From a virus, in IMG/VR virus record IMGVR_UViG_3300034104_004745, positions 64,001 through 128,000 of that record: DNA of 64,000 bases; one strand, given 5' to 3'. Shown piece by piece: positions 53,136-61,953 of the stretch (positions within the stretch are counted from its first letter, which is position 1; every line of letters begins with the position of its first letter). Made by a program: the position numbers and the translations under genes. Under the pieces are notes generated by a model. The model worked only from the letters and a program-made list of their open reading frames with translations. It ran no database searches and was not told the origin of the DNA.

Positions 53136-53349
53136 AGATAATATTAACGTCGCCAATTTTAATGTTAAATGTATTTTTGGGTCTTTCGCTCATGAACCTA
53201 CCCTTAGATTCAACCATTTTATAAATTCTATAGAATTCACTTTCAGGTACTTCCAATATAAATGTTTGGCTTTTCGAGTCGATATTAACTTTCTCTAATA
53301 GGTCTGATATAATTGCTAACTGATTAAAAACATCACCCTTTTTTTCCAT
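53116..53349 (-). CDS. Small unknown protein
   Basis: 77 residues from the ATG at 53349 (MEKKGDVFNQ); the frame to 53355 begins at TTG. A short alpha/beta protein with FILEVPESEFYRIYKMVESK. No family recognised. The end overlaps the plus-strand gene end by 20 nt. Confidence 0.55.
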   Translation of the reverse strand: MEKKGDVFNQLAIISDLLEKVNIDSKSQTFILEVPESEFYRIYKMVESKGRFMSERPKNTFNIKIGDVNIIFNMSNV

Positions 53350-53536
53350 AACCAAAAATTATAAGTAGTTTATCCCACATAGATATTTTCTTTTTTGGTT
53401 TTTGAATAAACATCTGGGATTTATCGAGTGACTTAATTTCTTTTAGTTGGTTTTTTTTGTGTTCTAGTATCTCCTTCTTGTCCTTCTCCATCTCTTTCGA
53501 GAGCCAACTCATCCCCTGTTGAATCTTCTTGTCCAT
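53333..53536 (-). CDS. Small charged protein, overlaps 53433..53906
   Basis: 67 residues from the ATG at 53536; the frame to 53545 begins at TTG. MDKKIQQGMSWLSKEMEKDK is a lysine-rich helical start, and SMWDKLLIIFGYGKKG ends it. It overlaps the upstream gene by about 104 nt in another frame. I think both are real because the peptide is coherent, but one could be spurious. Confidence 0.5.
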   Translation of the reverse strand: MDKKIQQGMSWLSKEMEKDKKEILEHKKNQLKEIKSLDKSQMFIQKPKKKISMWDKLLIIFGYGKKG

Positions 53537-53906
53537 TTTCAGCAATAAAGTTTATTTCTTTCAATTTATGTAGAGACTCTTTTCTGAAAAGGGTTTCCAA
53601 TTCTCTAACCTTCTCTTTAAAAAGTCTGTCTTTTTCTTCCAATTCAATATTATATTTAATTATTTCTTCAGCACATATTCTGGCAGTATCATAACCATCT
53701 TGTGTTGCCAATGAAATAATAGACACTAATTGACTCTTGTCATTCTTATCTTGAACTTTGAGTTGTAGTGATTTATATTGTGAAAGGATATTCTGAATAT
53801 TTTCCAGTCTCCATGTTGTTGGTATTCTTAGATCTAAACTAACATTATCACTAATCTCTCTTAGAGAAAAGAAATATGGCCTTAAACTTGAAATTAATTC
53901 GTACAC
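53433..53906 (-). CDS. Coiled-coil-like protein with GTG start
   Basis: 157 residues. The first codon is GTG (53904-53906) and no in-frame ATG follows, so a GTG start is needed. LREISDNVSLDLRIPTTWRL then an alpha-helical middle with KYNIELEEKDRLFKEKVREL. The C-terminal 35 residues are low-complexity and overlap the 53333..53536 gene. No family recognised. Confidence 0.55.
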   Translation of the reverse strand: MYELISSLRPYFFSLREISDNVSLDLRIPTTWRLENIQNILSQYKSLQLKVQDKNDKSQLVSIISLATQDGYDTARICAEEIIKYNIELEEKDRLFKEKVRELETLFRKESLHKLKEINFIAENGQEDSTGDELALERDGEGQEGDTRTQKKPTKRN

Positions 53907-54088
53907 TATATTGTAATTAAAAATGTTATTATAAAAGCTACTGCAACATAAATTGCTATTTCAGTAACTTTATTTATTGTCATTGGTTTTGGATTATCGC
54001 TTCTTAGCATAATGAGAAATTCTACTGCATATCTCAGCAAAAAAATAATACTAAAAACGAAGAAGAATATACTAGTTATCTTGATCAT
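53906..54088 (-). CDS. Small two-helix membrane protein
   Basis: 60 residues. Two membrane segments, SIFFFVFSIIFLLRYAVEFL and the C-terminal IAIYVAVAFIITFLITI. No recognised family. It lies in a chain of small genes and overlaps 54072..54260 by 17 nt. Confidence 0.6.
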   Translation of the reverse strand: MIKITSIFFFVFSIIFLLRYAVEFLIMLRSDNPKPMTINKVTEIAIYVAVAFIITFLITI

Positions 54089-54260
54089 GATTCTTGATTT
54101 CTTCTAGAATTTCTTTTCTATATACACCAATGAGAGCTTTAAGCTCTTGTGCGTGTTTTCTAGCTCGAATAGATGCACTTCGATTACCCTTAATAAAAAC
54201 CTTTTGGGTATCGACAGACATTTTTTCTACTAAGTCTTTTATTTTTTTTAATGTTTCCAT
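54072..54260 (-). CDS. Small protein related to histone-like/regulatory peptides
   Basis: 62 residues. METLKKIKDLVEKMSVDTQK then NRSASIRARKHAQELKALIG. The sequence resembles a short lysine-rich DNA-binding-type histone H1-like domain common in Bacteroidota (Hc1-like), though it is short. It is preceded by a motif 20 nt upstream. A nucleoid or regulatory role is only suggested. Confidence 0.55.
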   Translation of the reverse strand: METLKKIKDLVEKMSVDTQKVFIKGNRSASIRARKHAQELKALIGVYRKEILEEIKNHDQDN

Positions 54261-54332
54261 TTTTTAGATATTTTATCTATAATAATATAAATAAAAATAT
54301 CCGGTTTTTAAAGTCAAAAACGAGATTTTTTT

Positions 54333-54785
54333 TCACTTTTTGATATTTGCTTCTAAAATCTTGTAGATTTCAGTAAGCATATCTAGTTCGGATCTGGTTT
54401 TCCTGTAATCGAATTGAAACAGCTTTGTGAAGTATTCTTTAATTCTATTGTTAGAACTATTTTCGTTTAAATAAAAGGCTTCATAGAAGAAATTCCATAA
54501 ATAATCTCGGTGTTGACCGGTTTCTCGGAATTTAATTGATTCTTTTTCAAAGTTTTTGATAACCTTGTTCCAACACCAGTTAAAATGATTTTTTTGTTCC
54601 TGTTCGGTGACAATAGCATCAGGACCTAGATAGGTTTCATCTATAGTATCATGTAGAGAAAGCACAAAGTCGTGAAACAATTCGACTTTCTCTCGTATGA
54701 TATTATACGCTTTATACCAAACTTCTATTTGATTGCGGAAATTTTCAGATGCAATAAATTCTAAATAACTTTCGTCCTTTTTCAT
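54333..54785 (-). CDS. Hypothetical protein, 150 residues
   Basis: MKKDESYLEFIASENFRNQI, then an alpha-helical body with FNWCWNKVIKNFEKESIKFR. No family recognised. It has an inverted repeat right in front of its start. Confidence 0.55.
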   Translation of the reverse strand: MKKDESYLEFIASENFRNQIEVWYKAYNIIREKVELFHDFVLSLHDTIDETYLGPDAIVTEQEQKNHFNWCWNKVIKNFEKESIKFRETGQHRDYLWNFFYEAFYLNENSSNNRIKEYFTKLFQFDYRKTRSELDMLTEIYKILEANIKK

Positions 54786-54788
54786 ATT

Positions 54789-54811
54789 CCTTATATACCT
54801 TTAATATAAGG
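54789..54811 (-). promoter_or_regulatory. Inverted repeat upstream of 54333..54785
   Basis: CCTTATA and TATAAGG with a 9-nt spacer, 4 nt upstream of the ATG at 54785. It could be an operator or leader hairpin. Confidence 0.35.
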
Positions 54812-54836
54812 ATAAAAGAATTGAAAAAAAAGAGAG

Positions 54837-56360
54837 TTATTGAGTTTTCTTATTGTAAGAAGCCATTTGCTTAATTCTTTGAATTTCTTCAGAAATAACT
54901 TTTTTAGACTCTTCTTTGGATTCTTTAACTTCTCTTGAAGGCTGTACATCTTTATTGTACATTTTCATACTTGCCTCTTGTTTATCTTTTCTCTTAACCT
55001 TTTTAATAATTTTTTCACCTAGTTTGCTTGGGATTACGTTTGCAGCATCTTGTGAGTTACCCATTTTAGTATCACCTTTTAATGCTTTTTCGTGTCTATC
55101 CTGAGCTTCTTTTGATGGATCTACATCATAAATTAAATCTTCTAATCCACCACCTCTATTGTCAGCAACTTCTTCAGATTCTTCATCATCTGTTCTTCTT
55201 GCTTTCACTTCTCCACCGATTTGATTTGGAAATTCTGGATTATCGTTACCATCGAAATTTAAAAATTCTTTAATCTTTTTTTCAACATCAGATAACGCGT
55301 CATCGTTTTCTTTACCACTTTGCTTGTGTACCGTTTGTTGTAATTCAACACCTGGAACAGCTTCACTTACCATTTTTTTAATAAGTTTAATTAAATCTGA
55401 TTCATTTAAACGAATTGATTTTTTACTTTCGTTTGTCATAGAACCGCACTCACATAATTCTTTACCACACTTTTCACACATACCACCTTGGCCCTCATCT
55501 ATATCATCGTCAGGATTATAGTCTGAAGACGTAACACTATAAGGTTCATTTTCACTGTTTGAAGCTTCAACATAAAAGAAAGAATTAGGGAACATATCAG
55601 ATAAGCTATTAACTCTACTTTTAGCCTCTTCTTCTGTGTCATAAACACCTTGATACCCTATTTCGCCATAACCACCATCTTGTAATACGTGGTAATATGT
55701 TTTTTTATGATCATCTTCCTTCATATCGGAACCACACTCATAACATTCTTCTTCCTCATCCATTGCTTCATCAGCATCAGCATCTTGAACAGGATAGGTT
55801 TCACCATCAACAGTGAATTCATCTTCACCATTTTTTATTGCTTCAGCTCTAGCAGCGCTAAATGCGTTACCTTCTGCTGGCTCAACTTTTTTAATTTTAG
55901 CAGTCAATTCTGACATATCATAGTCTTCTAAAATGTCGAAAACACGTTGTGCTGGTACTTTACCTTCATATGCCTCACATAATTCCATTAAATCTTCTTT
56001 AGCTTCTGAAATAACATTTCCAGCCTTATTTGCTAGTTTAGTTACTTGATCAATTGTAAAGTGACCTTTATGTTTTGTTTCATTAATATTTTCCATGTTT
56101 TCTAGTTTTTCTGACATTTTATCTAATTCTTCAAATGATAATTTTTCACCAGGTTCAATGATTAACTCTTGATCTGGGTTATCTTTTTTATATGTTTCTA
56201 AGGCTTTTTGAGCTTCTTCTTCAGTTTCAAACTGTTCAATTGGCTCACCTTGTTTATTTTTAATAATATAAACCTCACCTGAAATCCCTTCCAGAATAGC
56301 GTTTTTTATTTCTCTGGTAATTGATTCTTTTATAATGTTTTTCAATTCTTCGGTTTTCAT
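54837..56360 (-). CDS. Large acidic protein with two CxxC zinc-type knuckles
   Basis: 507 residues, very acidic. EEEECYECGSDM and MCEKCGKELCECGSM are cysteine knuckles. KKSIRLNESDLIKLIKKMVS is a short helical motif (RLxESxLxxLIKxxxxE) that recurs in phage structural proteins. The region around YYHVLQDGGYGEIGYQGVYD is a small beta domain. It may be a prohead or virion protein; it is followed by a ParB/DUF5661 gene with a similar terminal helix. No enzyme motif. Family unassigned. Confidence 0.55.
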   Translation of the reverse strand: MKTEELKNIIKESITREIKNAILEGISGEVYIIKNKQGEPIEQFETEEEAQKALETYKKDNPDQELIIEPGEKLSFEELDKMSEKLENMENINETKHKGHFTIDQVTKLANKAGNVISEAKEDLMELCEAYEGKVPAQRVFDILEDYDMSELTAKIKKVEPAEGNAFSAARAEAIKNGEDEFTVDGETYPVQDADADEAMDEEEECYECGSDMKEDDHKKTYYHVLQDGGYGEIGYQGVYDTEEEAKSRVNSLSDMFPNSFFYVEASNSENEPYSVTSSDYNPDDDIDEGQGGMCEKCGKELCECGSMTNESKKSIRLNESDLIKLIKKMVSEAVPGVELQQTVHKQSGKENDDALSDVEKKIKEFLNFDGNDNPEFPNQIGGEVKARRTDDEESEEVADNRGGGLEDLIYDVDPSKEAQDRHEKALKGDTKMGNSQDAANVIPSKLGEKIIKKVKRKDKQEASMKMYNKDVQPSREVKESKEESKKVISEEIQRIKQMASYNKKTQ

Positions 56361-56361
56361 A

Positions 56362-57441
56362 CTAAATAAATATCTCTTTAATCTGATTTAACACCAGTCT
56401 TTCTACTTCTTTAACTGGTAAATTATATTTGTTTGCGGTTTCTTGAATAGCTTTGTCCAAATCCTGAGATTCTAATAGTTCTAAAACACTTTTATCCCCC
56501 TGATTACAGTATGGGAATTTTTTACATTTATCAGCTATTTTAACGAATTTACCACCAGGTCCACCCCACTTTGGGAAGTTTTTATCTTTGACTGCCCTTC
56601 CTTTATATATTGTATCTGGTCCACCAATACTTAATGGATTTTTTCTACCTTTTGTACCACCAAATAAAGGAACATCATATGAACCAGCAGAACTACCATC
56701 GGTAACTTCATCGATCTCTTGCTCTTGTTCAGTCATGTTGTGTATTTTGGTTATGTGTTTCTTTTTTATAACCTGACCAAAAGCCGGAGCACTATACGAA
56801 CCAGATGAATCACCACCAGTCATCTCTTTAGCTTCAACCTTCTTTAATTTTGTGTAATATGATGGGTCTTCCCATAAATGGTCCATAGCAATTTCTTTCG
56901 CTCTTTTTTCATTATCAGTGTGTTCCATCTCAACTTTTATACCCATCTCCAATTGTTTTTTTAGAGATTTCATCATATCGTTGATGTGATAATAACTTTT
57001 AGCATTATGTTTTTTTGCTAGTTGAACTAGAGACTTGTTATCTGCTAATCCACCTTTTAATTCTTCCGCTTCATTCATTTCATAATCATATTTAGATAGA
57101 TCAACTACCCATAATTTAGGGTTAATACCATTTTTAATTAATCCAGCTAATCTGGTGTTACCACCCAATAAATCATAGTCTTCATCACTAAATTTCACAA
57201 CCATTGGTATTTCTACCACACCCATTTCAAACGCCTCTTCAAATCTTTTCTTTTTATCTTCCTCTAAACTATCGAAATCTAAATTGGTGTTGTTTAAAAC
57301 ATCTTTAATTTTCTTGTAATTAGTTATTTTAAAGTTGTTTTGTGCAACGTCTAACCAACCCTCATAACCCATTTCTTCAAACTCTGGATAACGCAAAGCT
57401 TCCATCCACTCTTCATCAAAATCGGGCTTACTATATTTCAT
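56362..57441 (-). CDS. ParB/Srx-like plus DUF5661-like protein
   Basis: 359 residues. VVEIPMVVKFSDEDYDLLGG then NTRLAGLIKNGINPKLW carries the GGNTR motif of ParB/sulfiredoxin-like nucleotide-binding folds. Further on, EMGIKVEMEHTDNEKRAKEI then AMDHLWEDPSYYTKLKKVE matches DUF5661. The end NLPVKEVERLVLNQIKEIF resembles the acidic protein's helix. Such proteins are often in marine T4-like structural regions. The catalytic role is not clear. Confidence 0.65.
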   Translation of the reverse strand: MKYSKPDFDEEWMEALRYPEFEEMGYEGWLDVAQNNFKITNYKKIKDVLNNTNLDFDSLEEDKKKRFEEAFEMGVVEIPMVVKFSDEDYDLLGGNTRLAGLIKNGINPKLWVVDLSKYDYEMNEAEELKGGLADNKSLVQLAKKHNAKSYYHINDMMKSLKKQLEMGIKVEMEHTDNEKRAKEIAMDHLWEDPSYYTKLKKVEAKEMTGGDSSGSYSAPAFGQVIKKKHITKIHNMTEQEQEIDEVTDGSSAGSYDVPLFGGTKGRKNPLSIGGPDTIYKGRAVKDKNFPKWGGPGGKFVKIADKCKKFPYCNQGDKSVLELLESQDLDKAIQETANKYNLPVKEVERLVLNQIKEIFI

Positions 57442-57680
57442 TATTTAACGTTCTTTAATGCACTAACCCAGAAGTTATTTCTGGTCCATAAAGTTTTATA
57501 TAGTTCAACAACAACTTTAGTAGCTAGATCAACGATTTTATCATCTATCTTTTTTGTGCCTAATTCTTTTTGAATTATCTTAACCACAATGTCGTGAGCT
57601 TTGGTAGTATCAAGGAAATCTTTAATCTCTTTTTTAACGATTTTTTCAATCTCCTTTTTATCATCATTTGTTAATGCCAT
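57441..57680 (-). CDS. Hypothetical protein, 79 residues
   Basis: MALTNDDKKEIEKIVKKEIK then a predicted long helix. No family recognised. Coupled to the ParB/DUF5661 gene by a 1-nt overlap, so perhaps its helper. Confidence 0.6.
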   Translation of the reverse strand: MALTNDDKKEIEKIVKKEIKDFLDTTKAHDIVVKIIQKELGTKKIDDKIVDLATKVVVELYKTLWTRNNFWVSALKNVK

Positions 57681-57682
57681 TG

Positions 57683-58168
57683 TTAGTTATTTTTTCTATT
57701 GTTCATTATTTCCATTACAACATCTTCAAACGTATGTTGGAATTTCTCTAATTTGTTAATTGTCTCAACTGTCTCTGCCTCTATTTTTAACATATTAGCA
57801 TTTAAATATAAACCTCTTTCATTACCAGCAATAAGAACAAAACTTAGATCTTCTTCGATACTACCATCAAGTCTAACTGAATCAACATAAATGTTAAAAC
57901 CTTCTTCAAAATTAACTAACTCACTTACTTGTGACTTAAAATTTTGTACTAATTGGTTTAATGATGCTTTTTCTTCATCAGATAAAGAAAGGTCTTCCTG
58001 ATCTGTACTATGGATTTTTACTTCCACATTATCATTAAGAACTAGGTTAAATAATTTTTCATCTTCTTCTTTTAGGATGCTCTTTGATTTTACATTTTCA
58101 TTAAGATTTCTCATTGTATTGAGCATCTTTTTTGTTAAATCATATCCTGGGTTCTGTTTGTGTAACAT
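57683..58168 (-). CDS. Hypothetical protein, 161 residues
   Basis: The ATG at 58168 (MLHKQNPGY) is used; the frame to 58177 opens at TTG. The pattern NLNENVKSKSILKEEDEKLF, then an alpha/beta domain with LSLSDEEKASLNQLVQNFKS. Its N-terminus overlaps the amidase-like gene end by 29 nt. No recognised family. Confidence 0.55.
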   Translation of the reverse strand: MLHKQNPGYDLTKKMLNTMRNLNENVKSKSILKEEDEKLFNLVLNDNVEVKIHSTDQEDLSLSDEEKASLNQLVQNFKSQVSELVNFEEGFNIYVDSVRLDGSIEEDLSFVLIAGNERGLYLNANMLKIEAETVETINKLEKFQHTFEDVVMEIMNNRKNN

Positions 58169-58763
58169 TTTCTTCAAATATATTAAAATTAAACGATGGG
58201 TTTATATCTGTATAAATATCCGAGAAATTCGATTTACTGACTATCCCATTGAAGTTTTTAGCGTTCTCGAAGAATCCGGAAGATGGAACGGATTGATAAG
58301 GTATATCATAATGTGCACAAAGCAGCAAACATAGGTCTGCTAATGCGTTTAATTGTTCTTTTGAGTAGGTGTCCCAATAGAAATACCCTCTCCAACCTCT
58401 TAGATGTGGCTCCCCTCGATAAATGTCATTAATCCAATTACTATAGGTACCCATTATGGTATTCTTGTTTAACCATCCTAGATTTTCTATAGCAATTTTG
58501 ATTTGTTTTTTGTCAACGGAGGTATCACCAAAAGTCTTGGTCATGTAATCGGGCTCGATTAACTTGTATATTTTACCGGTTTTTGTAATGCAGAAATGGG
58601 GAATATCTTCATATTTCCCCTCTCTTCTATACTTCAGCATCTTTATAAAATCATCAATCCTTCTTTTAGTATCATAAAGAAGGATCTGTGTTTTATTATA
58701 TTTTCTCTTTTTGTGATTTAAATTACTTAAATCAAAAACTTCTGCGCCTAGAATTTCTAACAT
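58140..58763 (-). CDS. Amidase_2-like fold protein lacking the zinc histidines
   Basis: 207 residues. [14 protein letters not shown] (55-68), [13 protein letters not shown] (86-98), [20 protein letters not shown] and [20 protein letters not shown] (171-190) follow the N-acetylmuramoyl-L-alanine amidase/PGRP fold. The usual first zinc His (HHT) is replaced by YDT (30-32), and the usual GHxxxxxxxDP is [14 protein letters not shown] with no His. Thus hydrolysis is doubtful, and it may bind peptidoglycan or be a structural piece. Alternatively the alignment is slightly different. Confidence 0.6.
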   Translation of the reverse strand: MLEILGAEVFDLSNLNHKKRKYNKTQILLYDTKRRIDDFIKMLKYRREGKYEDIPHFCITKTGKIYKLIEPDYMTKTFGDTSVDKKQIKIAIENLGWLNKNTIMGTYSNWINDIYRGEPHLRGWRGYFYWDTYSKEQLNALADLCLLLCAHYDIPYQSVPSSGFFENAKNFNGIVSKSNFSDIYTDINPSFNFNIFEENVTQTEPRI

Positions 58764-59040
58764 TTCTTTGGAATGTTTTATTACTTATTATTGGTTGCGG
58801 TGCTTCAATAATCCCATCTTCCCAATATAAATCATCCGGCGTATCGCTTGGCGTAGCCGAAGGAATAAACGTCTCTGTTGGCGTTTCAGTTGGGGTTCCT
58901 GTTATAAAAAATGTGGGTGTAGGCGTAGGTGTTGGTATAACAGTTTCTGTTGGTGTGAATGTCGGCGTAACAGTTTCTGTTGGACTAGGTGTTGGTGTCT
59001 CAGTCGGTGTAGGTGTTAAAGTTGGGGTGAACTGAGGCAT
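58732..59040 (-). CDS. Thr/Pro-rich protein
   Basis: 102 residues. About 70 residues of (T/P/E) repeats, such as [20 protein letters not shown], then [20 protein letters not shown]. Similar in style to the TPTPTSTP linker of the 42215..46651 fibre. The end overlaps the amidase-like start by 32 nt. It may be an extended, O-modifiable spacer or a virion-attached peptide. No enzyme motif. Confidence 0.6.
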   Translation of the reverse strand: MPQFTPTLTPTPTETPTPSPTETVTPTFTPTETVIPTPTPTPTFFITGTPTETPTETFIPSATPSDTPDDLYWEDGIIEAPQPIISNKTFQRNVRNSRRRSF

Positions 59041-59060
59041 TTCTGTAATAAAAGGTGTCG

Positions 59061-60326
59061 TTATGATTTTTTTTTTAAGTCATCATCCTCATTTTCCTGG
59101 ATATGATCTCGCCAAAAGCTATCATTGTTGATTTCTTTAAATTCTTCTTCTCTAGGTATTGAGTCATCAATATTATATTTTGGCATTTCTTCGATTGTTG
59201 TAAATGGTTCAACTACCGTTTCTTCTTCCCATTCGTTAATCTGATCTTCATAATCCTGAACAGGATCTTGGAAAATATTCTCATAATTTGGCTCTATAGT
59301 AGAAAAATTTTCTTCTATTTCTTCTTCAGTTGGTTCTTCTTGGATAATTTCCCCCAATTCTTCTTCGGTTTGTGGATTTACATAATCCTCTAACTTTTGT
59401 AATTGCGTTTTTTCAATTAAGGCCGGTGCTTCATCACTAACTAAATCTTCGTCTTGAATATCCTCAAATTTTCTTTCCCATTCATTGATAAACATCTCTC
59501 TTACTTCCTCATCTGATAAAGCAGGAATAACTTCTGTTTTAATTAATGGATTATCAAAAGGTTCATCATATAAACCCAATTCTTCATCCAATCTCATCAT
59601 TTCACTAAGAACCTCATCAATTCTTTCTTTAGATGGTGTTTCATTTACTTTTGGTTGCTCATTCTCAATCTTTTCCTTATATTTTTTAGCCGCTTCTTTT
59701 AATGCTTCATTTGGCTCTGGTGGGTTTTCTAAAAATCTTTGTAGAATTTCTAAATCTTTTTCGGTTAATTTAAGTCTAGCAGATTCATCAGCAAGATCAG
59801 CATTAATTATGTTATCTTGAATTTGTTTATCAACACTAGGTTTATTATCCTCTTTCAATCTATCTTCCTCTGTGAATTTAACTAACATATGTAAGAATGA
59901 TAATGAAATCATTGGTAACATACCGCCGGCAAATAAAGCTAGGAATCTTTTATGACCAACAAGATTTGTTGCTTCAACACCCATAAACTCTAATAATGGT
60001 GCAACAAGATCAACCCAGTCTTTAAATGATTGTGAATTGATATCAATAAAAGAATAAGCGAAAAATATATTTCCAATAAATTGAACTAGGGTAACAATAG
60101 CAAAAGGGAAGTAAACCTTTTTACCCATATCTGCAGATATTGCAGCTAATGCAGATAATGCTGCTATTTCTATACCAATTGAAAGGTACAATGCCCAACT
60201 CACTGGGTTTGAAATACCATACCATATTGTAACGTGTGATATTGAAACTATCGCCACGGTAATGATAGGTACTAAAAACGCTGTTATAATTAACGTTTTA
60301 TAATTTTTATTAATCCAATTTTTCAT
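59061..60326 (-). CDS. Membrane protein with a long acidic tail
   Basis: 421 residues. About four membrane segments in the first 160 residues ([76 protein letters not shown]), then a Glu/Asp-rich C-terminal 260 residues with many EEE runs. The tail is likely cytoplasmic. No recognised family. It may remodel the membrane or bind a cytosolic complex. Confidence 0.6.
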   Translation of the reverse strand: MKNWINKNYKTLIITAFLVPIITVAIVSISHVTIWYGISNPVSWALYLSIGIEIAALSALAAISADMGKKVYFPFAIVTLVQFIGNIFFAYSFIDINSQSFKDWVDLVAPLLEFMGVEATNLVGHKRFLALFAGGMLPMISLSFLHMLVKFTEEDRLKEDNKPSVDKQIQDNIINADLADESARLKLTEKDLEILQRFLENPPEPNEALKEAAKKYKEKIENEQPKVNETPSKERIDEVLSEMMRLDEELGLYDEPFDNPLIKTEVIPALSDEEVREMFINEWERKFEDIQDEDLVSDEAPALIEKTQLQKLEDYVNPQTEEELGEIIQEEPTEEEIEENFSTIEPNYENIFQDPVQDYEDQINEWEEETVVEPFTTIEEMPKYNIDDSIPREEEFKEINNDSFWRDHIQENEDDDLKKKS

Positions 60327-60327
60327 A

Positions 60328-60621
60328 TTAATATTTGCCCAATTCTTTAGTCAATGTTGTTATTTCCTCATCAATTTTTGTTTGACGTTGAACATCTAAC
60401 ATTTTTCGATCGGTTGCCTGGATCATTCTTTTTTCAGACTTAAGCCCTTCGATTTGTAAAACAATATTCAATTCTTTCTTTGTATATGTCGAATCTTTAA
60501 TTGTTTTAATCTCGTTTTTTATTTTAGTTATCTCCCTAGTATCACTACACCCTTTAAAGAATGTTAATAATGTAATAGCTAATACAATAACAGTAAAATT
60601 TCCTTCGATAAACTTTTTCAT
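60328..60621 (-). CDS. Small membrane-anchored coiled-coil protein
   Basis: 97 residues. FTVIVLAITLLTFFKGCSD is an N-terminal membrane segment with a Cys that could be lipidated but lacks a clean lipobox. A coiled-coil region follows, EITKIKNEIKTIKDSTYTKK. Possibly a spanin-like or periplasmic factor. One nucleotide from the neighbour and coupled to the sigma factor. Confidence 0.6.
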   Translation of the reverse strand: MKKFIEGNFTVIVLAITLLTFFKGCSDTREITKIKNEIKTIKDSTYTKKELNIVLQIEGLKSEKRMIQATDRKMLDVQRQTKIDEEITTLTKELGKY

Positions 60622-60623
60622 TT

Positions 60624-61433
60624 TTATAAATATTTTAAGAGAGAAAAGCTTTCATTTCTAAGCTTTTTTATTGCTTTATCTTTTAGTTGTCTAATTCTTT
60701 CTTTAGTACAACCAAATTCTTCACCTAAATCATCCAAATTCTTTTCAGTGCCTGTTAAACCAAAATAACCTTCAATGATGGCGCTTTCTCTTTCATCCAA
60801 GAAAGACATCATATACTTGATTCTATGTTTTAAATCTTCAGCACTATTTGCCATATCTTCTGGAGATGTGGCATTTGGATTAACAATTATTTCAAGTAAC
60901 GTATCACCTTCTTCATTTATTTCTCTAAACAAATCAATGGTTGTTGGAATTCCATTTAATGGTGTTTCTCTATATTCAAGATAGAAGCCATCTTCACTTG
61001 ATGCTTCTTCCTTCTTTAATTTTTGAGCTTCTTGAATTACGTTTGATGGAATTCTTATTGTTCTAGCATATTCATTTAATGAATAAAGTATTTGTTGTTT
61101 GATCCACCAAACAGCATATGATATAAATTTAAACCCAGATGTAATATCATAGCGTTCGATAGCTTTGATTAATCCTATATTACCTTCTGAAATTAAATCC
61201 GAAACATCAAGACCTTGATTTTGATAAGTCTTTGCAATTGAAATTACAAATCTCAAATTACCTCTAACAACTTCATCACTCAGCTTCTGTCGCTCCGACT
61301 TAGACAAATTCTTTTCTTTGAGTTTGAGAAAAATTTCATTTTCTCTCTCATGAGTTATCACTGGGATTTTCTTGAGATCTTTGATGTAATAGTTGATCTC
61401 ATCTGTTCTTACGATTGGAGCGGTCTTTTTCAT
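60624..61433 (-). CDS. Sigma-70 family factor of the Bacteroidota RpoD type
   Basis: 269 residues. Region 1.2-like DEINYYIKDLKKIPVITHER at the N-terminus, region 2 with NLRFVISIAKTYQNQGLDVS and KFISYAVWWIKQQILYSLNE, region 3, and region 4 with FLDERESAIIEGYFGLTG and GEEFGCTKERIRQLKDKAIK. It lacks region 1.1, as do Bacteroidota RpoD proteins of about 287 residues. It should recruit RNA polymerase to phage promoters, possibly the recurring GTATTTAT motif. It strongly suggests a Bacteroidota host. Confidence 0.9.
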   Translation of the reverse strand: MKKTAPIVRTDEINYYIKDLKKIPVITHERENEIFLKLKEKNLSKSERQKLSDEVVRGNLRFVISIAKTYQNQGLDVSDLISEGNIGLIKAIERYDITSGFKFISYAVWWIKQQILYSLNEYARTIRIPSNVIQEAQKLKKEEASSEDGFYLEYRETPLNGIPTTIDLFREINEEGDTLLEIIVNPNATSPEDMANSAEDLKHRIKYMMSFLDERESAIIEGYFGLTGTEKNLDDLGEEFGCTKERIRQLKDKAIKKLRNESFSLLKYL

Positions 61434-61479
61434 TTGTTAAAAGTAAAAGGTTTGTTCAGCTAAAATAAGCAAAAAAAAC

Positions 61480-61920
61480 CTAATTACCAAATCCATCAAG
61501 AAATTTTTTTTCATCTTCAGTTAAACTGTCCATTCCTTGATCTTGGATTTTTTCTAAAATCTCATCTAATTCAAATTTTCTGTCTAACTTTCTAATAGAA
61601 ACCTTAAACGCATCATGTGAGGAATTTTGTGGTTTGAAGATAAACTCTCTAAGTGCTTCCGGGATTTCAGCCCAAAAAACATTCTCCTTTTCAAATATAA
61701 AATAAAATTTAATGTGTTCTAAGTCTAGAAGCTTTTTTAAGTCATCTATAAGGGTTTCTTTATCTTTTTCACTATCAAATATAATGATGCAGTTTCCAAG
61801 ACTTTCAATGACATATTTGACACCGGATTCTGAAACCTGGGTAAAATGCTCCATGCAGAAGAATTCTAGGTCCTCGTGATCCTCAAACGCACCATAAATA
61901 AAGAGTATATATGATTTCAT
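61480..61920 (-). CDS. Hypothetical protein with SLTxxE C-terminal motif
   Basis: 146 residues. N-terminal alpha/beta domain with MKSYILFIYGAFEDHEDLEF, then LDEILEKIQDQGMDSLTEDE followed by KKFLDGFGN, which closely resembles the tail found in Bacteroidota rhomboid-type and other proteins (ILDKIxxxGxxSLTxEE). It fits a Bacteroidota origin. Function unknown. Confidence 0.6.
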   Translation of the reverse strand: MKSYILFIYGAFEDHEDLEFFCMEHFTQVSESGVKYVIESLGNCIIIFDSEKDKETLIDDLKKLLDLEHIKFYFIFEKENVFWAEIPEALREFIFKPQNSSHDAFKVSIRKLDRKFELDEILEKIQDQGMDSLTEDEKKFLDGFGN

Positions 61921-61953
61921 AATTAACGATAGGTAACATAAAATGAAATAAAA

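Noticed and set aside
54304-54321. GTTTTT-N6-AAAAAC hairpin as terminator for 54333..54785
   Set aside because: Only A-T pairs in a six-bp stem and no clear T-run; expected by chance in this AT-rich region.
58688-59035. Plus-strand frame full of VGVGVGV repeats
   Set aside because: It is the reverse shadow of the TP-rich minus-strand gene; all neighbours are minus and no start context is present.
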